Source: JBAXAM01 sp037142515
GTDB taxonomy: Bacteria > Pseudomonadota > Gammaproteobacteria > UBA9339
Direction of reading: 5' to 3'
DNA length: 28,749 nucleotides
NCBI GenBank assembly: GCA_037142515.1
Contig: JBAXAM010000016.1
Location: 1-28,749, forward strand
This document shows positions 16,804 through 24,836 of this stretch, in pieces. Each line of letters opens with the position of its first letter. Position 1 is the stretch's first letter. A program made the translations under genes and the position numbers. A model generated the notes under the pieces. The model ran no database searches. It saw only the letters and a program-made list of their open reading frames with translations, and was not told the origin of the DNA.

Positions 16804-16832
16804 TTGGCTGTAATCAAATAATTGGGTAGAAT
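16804..16832 (+). promoter_or_regulatory. tRNA-Thr promoter
   Basis: TTGGCT (16804-16809) and TAGAAT (16827-16832) are 17 bp apart and 17 nt upstream of the tRNA 5' end. Confidence 0.5.
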
Positions 16833-16849
16833 CAGCAAACAAAAGCCAA

Positions 16850-16925
16850 GCCGGCATAGCTCAGGTGGTAGAGCAACTGATTCGTAATCAGTAGGCCCGA
16901 GGTTCGAGTCCCCGTGCCGGCACCA
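16850..16925 (+). tRNA. tRNA-Thr (anticodon CGT)
   Basis: A 76-nt cloverleaf with encoded CCA. The acceptor stem pairs GCCGGCA (16850-16856) with TGCCGGC (16915-16921), the discriminator is A16922 and the CCA is 16923-16925. The anticodon stem CTGAT/ATCAG holds the loop TTCGTAA, giving anticodon CGT for ACG threonine codons; the T-arm has GGTTCGAGTCC. Its 3' end points to an integrase gene 79 bp away on the opposite strand, so it is very likely the attachment site of the element to the right. Confidence 0.95.
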
Positions 16926-16972
16926 ATAGAATCAAGGCTTTCAGAGCAATTGCCCAATTTCACTAAAATCAA

Positions 16973-16992
16973 TTTGTGGGGATTTTGTGGGG
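16973..16992. repeat. Tandem TTTGTGGGG repeats beside the attachment end
   Basis: TTTGTGGGG occurs at 16973-16981 and again at 16984-16992, 11 bp apart and so on the same face of the helix. They sit 48 bp from the tRNA 3' end and just past the integrase stop, a place where arm-type integrase or Xis binding sites are found in such elements. Assignment is by position only. Confidence 0.4.
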
Positions 16993-17003
16993 GCTGTGAT
17001 TTA

Positions 17004-18134
17004 TTAAGCCCCAACATGAGCATACCCTAAGTTGATTTGTACAGGAACCGATCCTGTATTTATGCTTCTAAGTAGTGTTAAAGTCTGGCTACCAAACGTT
17101 GCTTTATTTTCACAAACCTTATTCGCTGCTGTAAGAAGATTACCGATTTCAGCAGCAGAATAATGGGTTGTAATGCGTCCTGATTTATGCCCTAGCAAAT
17201 CCTGCCTATCTTCAAAGCTTACTCCAGCAGCACGCAATCTTCTGCCGAAAGTATGCTTTAAATCATGTACACGAACAGCAAGACCAACTTTTTTTCTTGC
17301 ACCTTTCCATGCATTCCTCAGCATCTTTGACATTGGTTTACCATTGTAAGTAAAAACATGCTCAGGATGCTGGCCTCTTACTTCTTCTATAACTAATTGT
17401 GCCACTTTGTTTAACACCACCAAACGATCTTCTCCATTTTTTACACCAGTACTAGGAATAACAAATACTGATATATTTAGTTCTGGAACTTTTACCTCCC
17501 ATTCCCATCTTAGCGAGCATATTTCATGGTCACGACAACCAGTATTTACTGCAAATAATGCCATTTGTCTAAGATGAGAAGGCAATATTTTAAACAACCT
17601 TTCTTGTTCTTCCCAATTTAATGGATATGGTTTACGAGCATCATTGATAGGCAATAACTTGATTTTTGGTGCGCTACTCAACCACGTTAAATTATTACCG
17701 TCCATCCACTCGCTTGCAGCCAGATTTAAAATATGGCGAACAATTTGTAAACCAAAATTAGTTGTTCTGTTTTTTCTGCCATCTTTTTTTCTATCTGCAA
17801 TAAAAGGTTGTAAAGCTCCTATGTGTACAGCTTCTATAGGAAGATCGCCTATATATTTATCCAATATTCCAAGTTGTTCAGCATCAGATTGGATACTTTT
17901 CTTATGCTGGTTTTCTTTCAAAAACTTGAGTGCAGCCTCCCTAAAAGTTCGTTTAGGTCTGGCTCCATATATAGCAACTTGCCTCAAACCTTCGATTCGT
18001 CTCGCTAAGTACTTTTCCGCTTCTTCAAGCGAATTTGATCCAGTACTTTCTCGAATTCGTTGACCGAAGACTTGTTTATCAACGTGCCAGCTCTCTCCTC
18101 GTTTGAAAAGACCCGGCGTTTTTTTGCGTCCCAT
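17004..18134 (-). CDS. int: Tyrosine recombinase/integrase of the element
   Basis: This protein would integrate and excise the element at tRNA-Thr. The 376 aa have an N-terminal SAM-like core-binding part (~65-160) and a catalytic domain (~170-335) with Arg201 (NTGCRDHEI), Lys232 (beta-hairpin lysine, GVKNGEDR), His290, His316 (LLGHKSG) and the nucleophile Tyr325 (THYSAAE). In the H-x-x-R motif the second arginine is Lys293 (HDLKHTFGRRL). From memory this form recurs in integrases of this kind, so I do not read it as inactivation. It is convergent with the tRNA, and its 5' end overlaps the xis-like gene by 130 nt. Confidence 0.93.
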   Translation of the reverse strand: MGRKKTPGLFKRGESWHVDKQVFGQRIRESTGSNSLEEAEKYLARRIEGLRQVAIYGARPKRTFREAALKFLKENQHKKSIQSDAEQLGILDKYIGDLPIEAVHIGALQPFIADRKKDGRKNRTTNFGLQIVRHILNLAASEWMDGNNLTWLSSAPKIKLLPINDARKPYPLNWEEQERLFKILPSHLRQMALFAVNTGCRDHEICSLRWEWEVKVPELNISVFVIPSTGVKNGEDRLVVLNKVAQLVIEEVRGQHPEHVFTYNGKPMSKMLRNAWKGARKKVGLAVRVHDLKHTFGRRLRAAGVSFEDRQDLLGHKSGRITTHYSAAEIGNLLTAANKVCENKATFGSQTLTLLRSINTGSVPVQINLGYAHVGA

Positions 18135-18361
18135 AGTTCTAACCTCTTATTACTAAGGGGACACCCACCACTGGCTTTATAATAATCTACCCACTCATCT
18201 AAGTCCAGTCGGTCGAAGGATTTCCCCTGTTTTCCTATTGTCATTTCAGTTAAAAATGGCCTAACTTCTGCATTAAATATCCTAATGTCCATACCAAGAT
18301 AATAAGGAATATCTCTTAATCTGATTAAGCGTGGCTGTAAAATACACTTATCTTTATTCAT
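18005..18361 (-). CDS. Excisionase-like DNA-binding protein
   Basis: The 118 aa begin with RLIRLRDIPYYLGMDIRIFNAEVRPFL, which looks like the winged-helix/MerR-like helix-turn-helix of AlpA/Xis proteins, followed by GKSFDRLDLDEWVDYYK, the usual wing end of the fold. The charged C-terminus ends in RLKKRKST. Small proteins of this type commonly precede integrases in proteobacterial islands; I recall the same pair from other genomes. It overlaps the int start by 130 nt in another frame, so their expression is linked. A likely job is control of excision direction, but this is an inference. Confidence 0.7.
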   Translation of the reverse strand: MNKDKCILQPRLIRLRDIPYYLGMDIRIFNAEVRPFLTEMTIGKQGKSFDRLDLDEWVDYYKASGGCPLSNKRLELWDAKKRRVFSNEERAGTLINKSSVNEFEKVLDQIRLKKRKST

Positions 18362-18404
18362 AATTTGCCCATCAACTTACCTACCATCCGATATTAACCC
18401 CTTT

Positions 18405-18435
18405 TTTGTAAAAATATTTTTACAAATAATGTCAA
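18405..18435 (-). promoter_or_regulatory. Perfect 22-bp palindrome over the xis-int promoter
   Basis: Positions 18405-18426 are a perfect palindrome (half-site TTTGTAAAAAT followed by its reverse complement). Three bases away on the minus strand is a consensus TTGACA (18430-18435). With a 17-bp spacer the -10 region (TTTACA, a poor match) falls inside the palindrome. This fits a repressor site covering the promoter of the xis-like gene and int. It is an unlikely terminator because the stem is almost all A/T and no U-run follows. Confidence 0.6.
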
Positions 18436-18447
18436 AAATACAAAAAG

Positions 18448-18792
18448 TTACTGATTTTCCTTAAATTCGCTATTAATGAAGTTTTGGGTGTTGGTGGCAA
18501 TAGTTACTAAAACATCATCAATGCTGTCTTCTTTATATTTTGATTTTCCATTACGAGCGCATCTGTAGATGTCAGTAGCAATAGCCATTATCCTTAATAA
18601 GTATTCTGTGTGTTTATTGGGCAGTAACGGTTTTTCTGGATTCAATTGCTGCTTCTCATGATACAATTTCACTTTGTATCCAATATCTACAAGTTCAGCT
18701 ATTGTTTTCGAGAGTGACTTGTCAGAGTTATTGCACAGTTCTTTTAGGTTGTTTACAACTGCGTCATCTAAAAAGGTTGCTACTTTTGGCAT
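18448..18792 (-). CDS. TraM-like relaxosome accessory protein
   Basis: The 114 aa start with MPKVATFLDDAVVNNLKELCNN, then SLSKTIAELVDIGYKVKLYHEK, which fits a ribbon-helix-helix DNA-binding domain as in TraM and TraY. A helical C-terminal part (HTEYLLRIMAIATDIYRCA ... IDDVLVTIATNTQNFINSEF) resembles the tetramerisation and TraD-contact region of TraM. In F-type systems such a protein binds oriT and links the relaxosome to the coupling protein. The ATG at 18792 has GGAG 6 nt ahead; the TTG four codons earlier lies before that site. It starts 26 nt after the traI stop. Confidence 0.7.
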   Translation of the reverse strand: MPKVATFLDDAVVNNLKELCNNSDKSLSKTIAELVDIGYKVKLYHEKQQLNPEKPLLPNKHTEYLLRIMAIATDIYRCARNGKSKYKEDSIDDVLVTIATNTQNFINSEFKENQ

Positions 18793-18818
18793 AATATTCT
18801 CCAAGGTTGGTTTTAGAA

Positions 18819-21800
18819 TTAGTAAATCTCCTTCTCTGTTTTAGACAAAGATTTCGAGATGTCAGAATTTATAGTTTTTTGAATGACCGGGGTGTTTTGT
18901 GTGTAATATTTAGTAAGCGTATTTTTTTGTTCTAAGTCTACGAGTTTAATAGCAGCACTTAAGTTTATTTCAGGTTTTTTTAATAATGAATTGTATAATT
19001 TGTTATTCAATAGATAGCGATCTTGCATTACCTTTTCAGTAACACTTAGGTTAATTTCATTTTTTTGGGTAGTCGCAATTTTCTCTATATTGTTTCTCCA
19101 CTTATTGTACGGTACAGAATTATCTAAAGTACTCTTTACTGCTTCAATTCCCGTAGTTTTGGCCATATCATTAAAATCTATTTTTGCATCGCTTTTGCCA
19201 ATTGCTTGTCCAGGTATACTAATAAATATTTCTTTTCCAAAGTCGATTAATCTTTTAGCAGCTTTGTGAATGGTATTATCAGTAAATGTTGCTGGTCCAT
19301 CATTGTCTAAACAAAAAACTATTTTGTCGCCAATGCTTTTGGGGTCAATGGTGGTAAAGTTCGATTTACCGAGTGTTACTACTACCTCACTATTTTTGAT
19401 GTTCTCCGTAGCATCTTTGATACTCAAGCCAGTTTCTGCGCCTTCGGCAATAAAGCTTATTTTATTTTCAGGATTTATTTTATTATTGTGCTTTTGCAGC
19501 GAAACTAATGCGCCGGATGGTGAAGCGTAGGTACGTTTTTTTATAGCAATGTCAGCTTTATTAGCTGTTTTGGGATCGAGGTAGGTTGCTTGAACACACT
19601 GTATGTTTCCATCTCTGTTTTTGCCTATAGATAGCATCGCTGGTAGATATTTTTGTTTTTCGTTTTTACCAGTAAAGACTTTTGGATGGTATCTTATATC
19701 CTCGCTATCTATATTTTTAATACTACGATGCTTTGTTAGGTATTTTTCTACAACAGTTCCAGATATAGGTAAACTTTCTTTTGCTAATTTTTGCGCATAT
19801 TCGCTGGTTTTATTTTTTTCGAAACTGGCTTTAGTGGCTTTATCAATTTGGTCTTTATTGATTTTAGATGGCGGAATAAAACCACCAAACATATCTGACG
19901 CGTATTTAAGCGTTTCAGGGAAGCTCAAACATTGGTTTTTTTGGATCAAGGTCAATAGATTGCCGGACTCTCCTGTTTCAAAATTTTTCCAAAGGCCTCT
20001 TTTGTTTCCAGCCATGCCTACAACAAAACTACCTTTAGTCCCATAGCGCCATTCTTTTGAGGAGGATAATTTGTTGTTAGGGCTTCCTAATAATCGTTCA
20101 ACAATGTTTTCAGCTTGGTTTTCAAGAGATTGCTTTATTTCTTTGGCTCTATAAATTGCGGCATTTAACTTTGTTGTTTGCTCGCTATTATTTGCAAGCT
20201 TATCTAATTCTCCTGTAACTTCAAGTGCTGAGTACTTATCACCTTTATTTTGAAATAACCGCTGTAAAAACCTACTCTTATTATCTGTATATATTGTTAA
20301 ATGCTCTATTGCGCGGCTTACGCTAATATAAAAACTACGGACATTTGCTAAAAACTTTCTATAACTTACTTCAAAAGATATAGCGTATTTTTTGGAGCCA
20401 CCTTGAATACCATAGCTAGTTACTGTTTGTGCATAATCCCAGTGACTATCTTTTAATTTTCTGTGCTTTAGAATTATTTGAGATTTTTCTTTATCTTTAG
20501 ATTCAAGGATGGCTTGTTTGTCGTTTATTTCTTTTACTTGGTATTCAAAGTTTGCAAATAAACTTCTTTTTTTGTCGGTTTTGGTAAGCCTTATAACATC
20601 ACCGATAGCAAGCTCTTCTTTGGTGTGGTGATATAATTCCATGTTGCACCTATCAACTTCCTTTTCTGGATAGAAATATCTGGTTTGACCAGAGCCATCT
20701 TTTAGCAATAAGCTCTTGGCTTCTACATCTATCACCATTACGTGATAATATTTATCTCTAAGCTTTATTACATCGCCCGTGCTATATGGCCTAAGAGATT
20801 TATGTTCAGCATCAGTAAACCCCTTGGCGGTTAAACAATTTACTTTGACGCCAGTTTTTTCGATAACCCCCTGTTTTTTTAGACCATCTCGAATATGTTC
20901 GGTAATAACAGCCCTATCTTCGTTAGCGTGAACTATAACAACTGTTTTATCTCTAACTTCCGGTGTCCTTGTTAAAAAATCCTCTGCCACCATTTGCTCC
21001 AAAGTTTTTTCTTCTGGCTGTAATTTATTATTGTCTATTTCGATAATTGATTTCTGGAGGTTTTTAAAAAACTCAAAATCTAAATTATTTTGATCTTTGA
21101 TTAAACTAGGATTGATTCTTTCTATATGATTTTGAGGGTTTTCTTGCTCAATCTTATCTAGTGCATAAGCATAGTTTTTATTGATGGTGCTTTGCACTGC
21201 TTTTTTTAAATTGGGATTTCTTTGGCGTACAATTTCTTTTAAAAAGGCTATTTTTAATATATTACTTTTTTGGGCAATATCAATCGGTTTACCAGAACTG
21301 ATGGGTAAATGTTGATCTCTATCACCACTAAGAACTGCATGCGCTTTGCTTTTGCCCGTTATTCTGACAAAATCTAAAAGTTCTTTGTTTGGAACCATCG
21401 AGATTTCATCTAAAACAATTAGCCTGTTGTCCAATATATTAATTTTTGGATCATCTATTCTTTTTTGTGCTATCAAAAAGCTTTTTAAAGATTGAGCTTT
21501 TATACCAATGGCTTTTAGTTCTTTTATCGCCTTATGGGTTGGAGCTAGTCCAAGCATTTTTATTTTTCCTTGAGCGTTATTTTCTTCTTTTAGCATTTTA
21601 TGTATCTGCGAGAACATTGCGGTTTTACCAGTACCAGCATACCCTTGAACTATTACGTATTGATCTTTGGTGGTGGTAATCAAAGAAATGGCATTTTTTT
21701 GGTCTTTAGTCAGGTTGATTTCTTCGGTTGGAATTTTTAGAGTTTTTGGATCAAGTAAAGGTTCTAGCTTGTTTGCTCCTTTTTTAAGATCAGCAATAAT

Positions 21801-24800
21801 AGAAAGCTCAATCTCTAATATTTCCTTGGTGGTCCACTTGGCTCCATCATCAAAGTGTTTACCCATTACTAATTCGCCAGTAGCCCGTTTCTCTTCAATA
21901 ATTTTTTTGATATCGTCTTTTGTTACTTCCTTATTTTGTTTTGATATCAACTCTTTCAAAGCAAATTCAAATGCTTCCTTTTCTAAATCTTTGTTATCAA
22001 AACCAGCATTGCGCGATGTAATCTTTTCTATAGCAAAATCTACTGCTTTTCTTTCATCCTGAGACCTGAATGCATATTGATCTCTTAAAACTTCTATAGC
22101 TTTTTCAATATTAGATTTAATTTCAGAAATTGTTTTATCACTTGATATTTTTTCAGGTTTATCATCTGCGCCAGAAATTGTTTTGCTGGTATCTAATAAT
22201 GTCTCAGTAGCGGTTAGCCTGACAGGAATAGACCCGAATCTTTTTTGAGCAGTTTCACCATCATTGGTAAATATCGTAAGAGTATTTTTTGCTCGTTTGG
22301 TTAATTCATCAATGGTTGGTTTATCCAGTAAATATGCTTTAAGGTCAGTTATTATATTATCCGCAGGTTTTTTCGACGATCTATTTATAGTTGTTGCATA
22401 GTCATACTGAAAATGACTGCCTTTTAATTCGGCTAAACTAAGTCTAACTGCTTTTGTATTTATATCGAGCTTAATATGTTTTTCATTTATATCACTAACA
22501 GTAAATTTCTCCCCATTTTTTATTCCTAAATTATACATATTACTAGAGGCAATCAATTTATCGCCTTTAGCGATTTGCAATGATTCTTTTTTAAAAACCC
22601 CATATTTTATATCCTGATGTTTTTTGAAATCCAATACCATTCTACGTTTGCCTTTGGCTAGTTTTAGTGTGTTGGTTTCTCTATCACAATGGCTAACACT
22701 CCAGTCGTCAGATACACCATTATAAAACCTGATAACCATGTTTTGTTGATATTTGTGGGCTAAAACAGCCTCTGGCTTTGACATGTAAACAGGATTCAAT
22801 ACAGGAATATCACGCTCTAAGCCCGTAAGCTTGTTTTGTTCCTTTAGTTCTTTGCGAATGGCTTCATTGGTTGATTTTAATTGTTTTTTGGAACCTACCA
22901 AGACAATAGTATTTCCATCGTCACTTTTTTGGGCATATTCTTTAGCTAACTGTATGGTGCGTTTATTATTTTCCTTTATGATCTTTAGCTCTGGCATAGT
23001 CTTAAGGGTGGCTGGCAGCTTCTCTAATACTGGAGCTTCAAACTTAAATCTCTTTATACCAGCTTGTTTTAAAGTTTCTATTAAATTGCCAGAACGGCTT
23101 CGTTTATCGGTTGTATCTTGCAAAAATATCACCTTGGCTTGGGATTTTTCAGTTAGTTCAATTAGAGTTTTTGTGTCATTACAGCCAAGTGCTTCTGTAT
23201 TGTTTATAAGTATCACATCTTTTCCCAGCTTGAAGCGTAGCAGAAACTTAGGCAAATCTATTTCTTCTTTGTATTTGTGCTTGAAGCCAAAAACACTTTC
23301 TCCAATTTCTGGTCGACCTAAAGATATAAGCCACTGCCAAAGACTATCCGGCTTGCGTCTTGTTATATTTTCATTGATGTCGTTTGCCATTAAACGATTG
23401 GGTGACAAAACTCTAACAGTTTTGCCGGAAGATTCGGCTAAATTCAAAATAGCTTCAATTAAATCCTTGTTGTCTGTATTACTTTCAACTAGATTCAGCC
23501 GATGCTTGGATTGCAGAATATCAATGGCATGTTTTTCAGCTTCTGTATAAATGGCATCATGGCCAGTATCCTTTATAAAATCAGACCACTGGTTTTTGCC
23601 TCTATCAACAAAATCCATAATGGCTTTTTCAGTTTCTATAAGTTCTTTTGTAACAAAAGTTGTATCAGACTTATTTAGAGAAATAAGAAAATCTTCTTTT
23701 ATTAGTTGATTTGCTGCTTGAACAATATCTCTATGTGTAGTTTTACCAATCGCAAATTCCATTGCTTGTGAGATTATTTTTACATAATCTAGTTTTATCT
23801 TATATTGAGATAGGTGCCAAGTGGCATCTTTAACGGTTTTTATTGCCAGAATAGCATCTTTACTTTTTTGAGAGTTTTCTGTTAAATTTTTATTCTTGTT
23901 TTTTTCAAGTTCAGCGAGGAATTCTTCTGATGAAAAACCGACTCTTGCTAATTCAGCTTTCCAAGTTTGCTTCATTTCTTTAAGACTAATATTTTGTTTA
24001 TTTTCTCTAGTAGCCAAAGAAGCTATGTCAGCAGCTTTTTTAGAGTGATAATGCAAGCTCTCCATACGAGCCTCTATTTGCTTACGGCGTTTTGAAACCG
24101 TATCTCTTGCTTCTTTTGGTATTCCTTTAATTTCCCACAGCCCGTTTTGTCCTACGTTTTCTATCACGCAGCCCATTTCAACTACTTTGTTAGCTAAAGT
24201 AAGTTGATAAATTAATCCATAATAAATTTGGTTTTTATATATCCTTTCAGAAAATCCATTAACGGTATCCGATCCTTTCGTTATATTCGATGCTAAAGCT
24301 CTCCAGGTTTTATCTTGTCTTTCGGTAACATTCATTACTAAAGCGTGGTGGTGCAAGTGTGGGTCTAATGCTCGAGAAGCCGTGTGTTTGACTAATGCAA
24401 CTGTAAGGTTTTTGGTATTTTCAAAGCTTATTTTTTTACCATTATATATTCTAGCTTGTGCGCAATCTTCTTCTATTGCTTTTAACGTTTCTTTGACTGC
24501 TTCAAGATGAGCATCATAAAATCTTTTATCTCCGCCATCTAGTGCCAAAATAGATACTGATTTAGGAGCATGAAAACAAAGATCATATCCGGCGCGATGC
24601 TTTATTGATCCATCTTTTTGTAAACCAATAGTTACTCCGTTAGGTAGTTTTCCCTCAAGCAGCTTTTGCAAATCTTTTTCTTCTGTTTTTTTACCGCTAA
24701 GTCCAAGTTTATCTGCACCAATACCAAGCCACAAAGAAGCTTCTTTAGCATCAACCTCAGATAAATAATAGTTATCCTCTTTGGCATAGTATGCAGCAGC

Positions 24801-24836
24801 GTTTGCGCTATTTTTTATTGGAGATATTGTTATCAT
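18819..24836 (-). CDS. traI: MOBF conjugative relaxase-helicase TraI with C-terminal primase/Toprim domain
   Basis: TraI nicks oriT, stays bound to the 5' end and unwinds the strand for transfer. Of 2005 aa, residues 1-300 are the TrwC-type relaxase, with tyrosine pairs Tyr16/17 and Tyr23/24, Asp85 (GYDLCFHAPKS) and the metal histidines His151, His162 and His164. Residues ~400-900 match the inactive helicase-like part of F TraI, and ~1040-1530 form the active SF1 helicase, with Walker A GYAGTGKT near 1065, VLDEISMV, GDRDQHLPI and a VTSYGIQGGS motif. After ~1570 it differs from F TraI. A primase-like segment (RYGTKGSFVVGMAGNKRGLWKNFE) is followed by a Toprim domain with IAEGAETGLS near 1795 and FCLDNDGPA near 1842. 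Its ATG overlaps the methyltransferase stop by 4 nt. The gene appears intact. Confidence 0.93.
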   Translation of the reverse strand: MITISPIKNSANAAAYYAKEDNYYLSEVDAKEASLWLGIGADKLGLSGKKTEEKDLQKLLEGKLPNGVTIGLQKDGSIKHRAGYDLCFHAPKSVSILALDGGDKRFYDAHLEAVKETLKAIEEDCAQARIYNGKKISFENTKNLTVALVKHTASRALDPHLHHHALVMNVTERQDKTWRALASNITKGSDTVNGFSERIYKNQIYYGLIYQLTLANKVVEMGCVIENVGQNGLWEIKGIPKEARDTVSKRRKQIEARMESLHYHSKKAADIASLATRENKQNISLKEMKQTWKAELARVGFSSEEFLAELEKNKNKNLTENSQKSKDAILAIKTVKDATWHLSQYKIKLDYVKIISQAMEFAIGKTTHRDIVQAANQLIKEDFLISLNKSDTTFVTKELIETEKAIMDFVDRGKNQWSDFIKDTGHDAIYTEAEKHAIDILQSKHRLNLVESNTDNKDLIEAILNLAESSGKTVRVLSPNRLMANDINENITRRKPDSLWQWLISLGRPEIGESVFGFKHKYKEEIDLPKFLLRFKLGKDVILINNTEALGCNDTKTLIELTEKSQAKVIFLQDTTDKRSRSGNLIETLKQAGIKRFKFEAPVLEKLPATLKTMPELKIIKENNKRTIQLAKEYAQKSDDGNTIVLVGSKKQLKSTNEAIRKELKEQNKLTGLERDIPVLNPVYMSKPEAVLAHKYQQNMVIRFYNGVSDDWSVSHCDRETNTLKLAKGKRRMVLDFKKHQDIKYGVFKKESLQIAKGDKLIASSNMYNLGIKNGEKFTVSDINEKHIKLDINTKAVRLSLAELKGSHFQYDYATTINRSSKKPADNIITDLKAYLLDKPTIDELTKRAKNTLTIFTNDGETAQKRFGSIPVRLTATETLLDTSKTISGADDKPEKISSDKTISEIKSNIEKAIEVLRDQYAFRSQDERKAVDFAIEKITSRNAGFDNKDLEKEAFEFALKELISKQNKEVTKDDIKKIIEEKRATGELVMGKHFDDGAKWTTKEILEIELSIIADLKKGANKLEPLLDPKTLKIPTEEINLTKDQKNAISLITTTKDQYVIVQGYAGTGKTAMFSQIHKMLKEENNAQGKIKMLGLAPTHKAIKELKAIGIKAQSLKSFLIAQKRIDDPKINILDNRLIVLDEISMVPNKELLDFVRITGKSKAHAVLSGDRDQHLPISSGKPIDIAQKSNILKIAFLKEIVRQRNPNLKKAVQSTINKNYAYALDKIEQENPQNHIERINPSLIKDQNNLDFEFFKNLQKSIIEIDNNKLQPEEKTLEQMVAEDFLTRTPEVRDKTVVIVHANEDRAVITEHIRDGLKKQGVIEKTGVKVNCLTAKGFTDAEHKSLRPYSTGDVIKLRDKYYHVMVIDVEAKSLLLKDGSGQTRYFYPEKEVDRCNMELYHHTKEELAIGDVIRLTKTDKKRSLFANFEYQVKEINDKQAILESKDKEKSQIILKHRKLKDSHWDYAQTVTSYGIQGGSKKYAISFEVSYRKFLANVRSFYISVSRAIEHLTIYTDNKSRFLQRLFQNKGDKYSALEVTGELDKLANNSEQTTKLNAAIYRAKEIKQSLENQAENIVERLLGSPNNKLSSSKEWRYGTKGSFVVGMAGNKRGLWKNFETGESGNLLTLIQKNQCLSFPETLKYASDMFGGFIPPSKINKDQIDKATKASFEKNKTSEYAQKLAKESLPISGTVVEKYLTKHRSIKNIDSEDIRYHPKVFTGKNEKQKYLPAMLSIGKNRDGNIQCVQATYLDPKTANKADIAIKKRTYASPSGALVSLQKHNNKINPENKISFIAEGAETGLSIKDATENIKNSEVVVTLGKSNFTTIDPKSIGDKIVFCLDNDGPATFTDNTIHKAAKRLIDFGKEIFISIPGQAIGKSDAKIDFNDMAKTTGIEAVKSTLDNSVPYNKWRNNIEKIATTQKNEINLSVTEKVMQDRYLLNNKLYNSLLKKPEINLSAAIKLVDLEQKNTLTKYYTQNTPVIQKTINSDISKSLSKTEKEIY

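Noticed and set aside
16687..16849. A sigma54 promoter for the pilin gene
   Set aside because: A TTGCA element exists, but the required GG ten bases upstream of the GC is not there.
16832..17023. A 63-codon minus-strand frame across the tRNA
   Set aside because: It runs antisense through tRNA-Thr and the int 3' end; no family features.
18405..18426. The 22-bp palindrome as an intrinsic terminator of the transfer operon
   Set aside because: The stem is nearly all A/T and is not followed by a U-run on the transcribed strand; the adjoining TTGACA favours an operator.
22831..23550. A 239-codon open frame on the plus strand inside traI
   Set aside because: It is antisense to strongly conserved relaxase-helicase coding sequence, has no ribosome site, and its composition mirrors the real gene.
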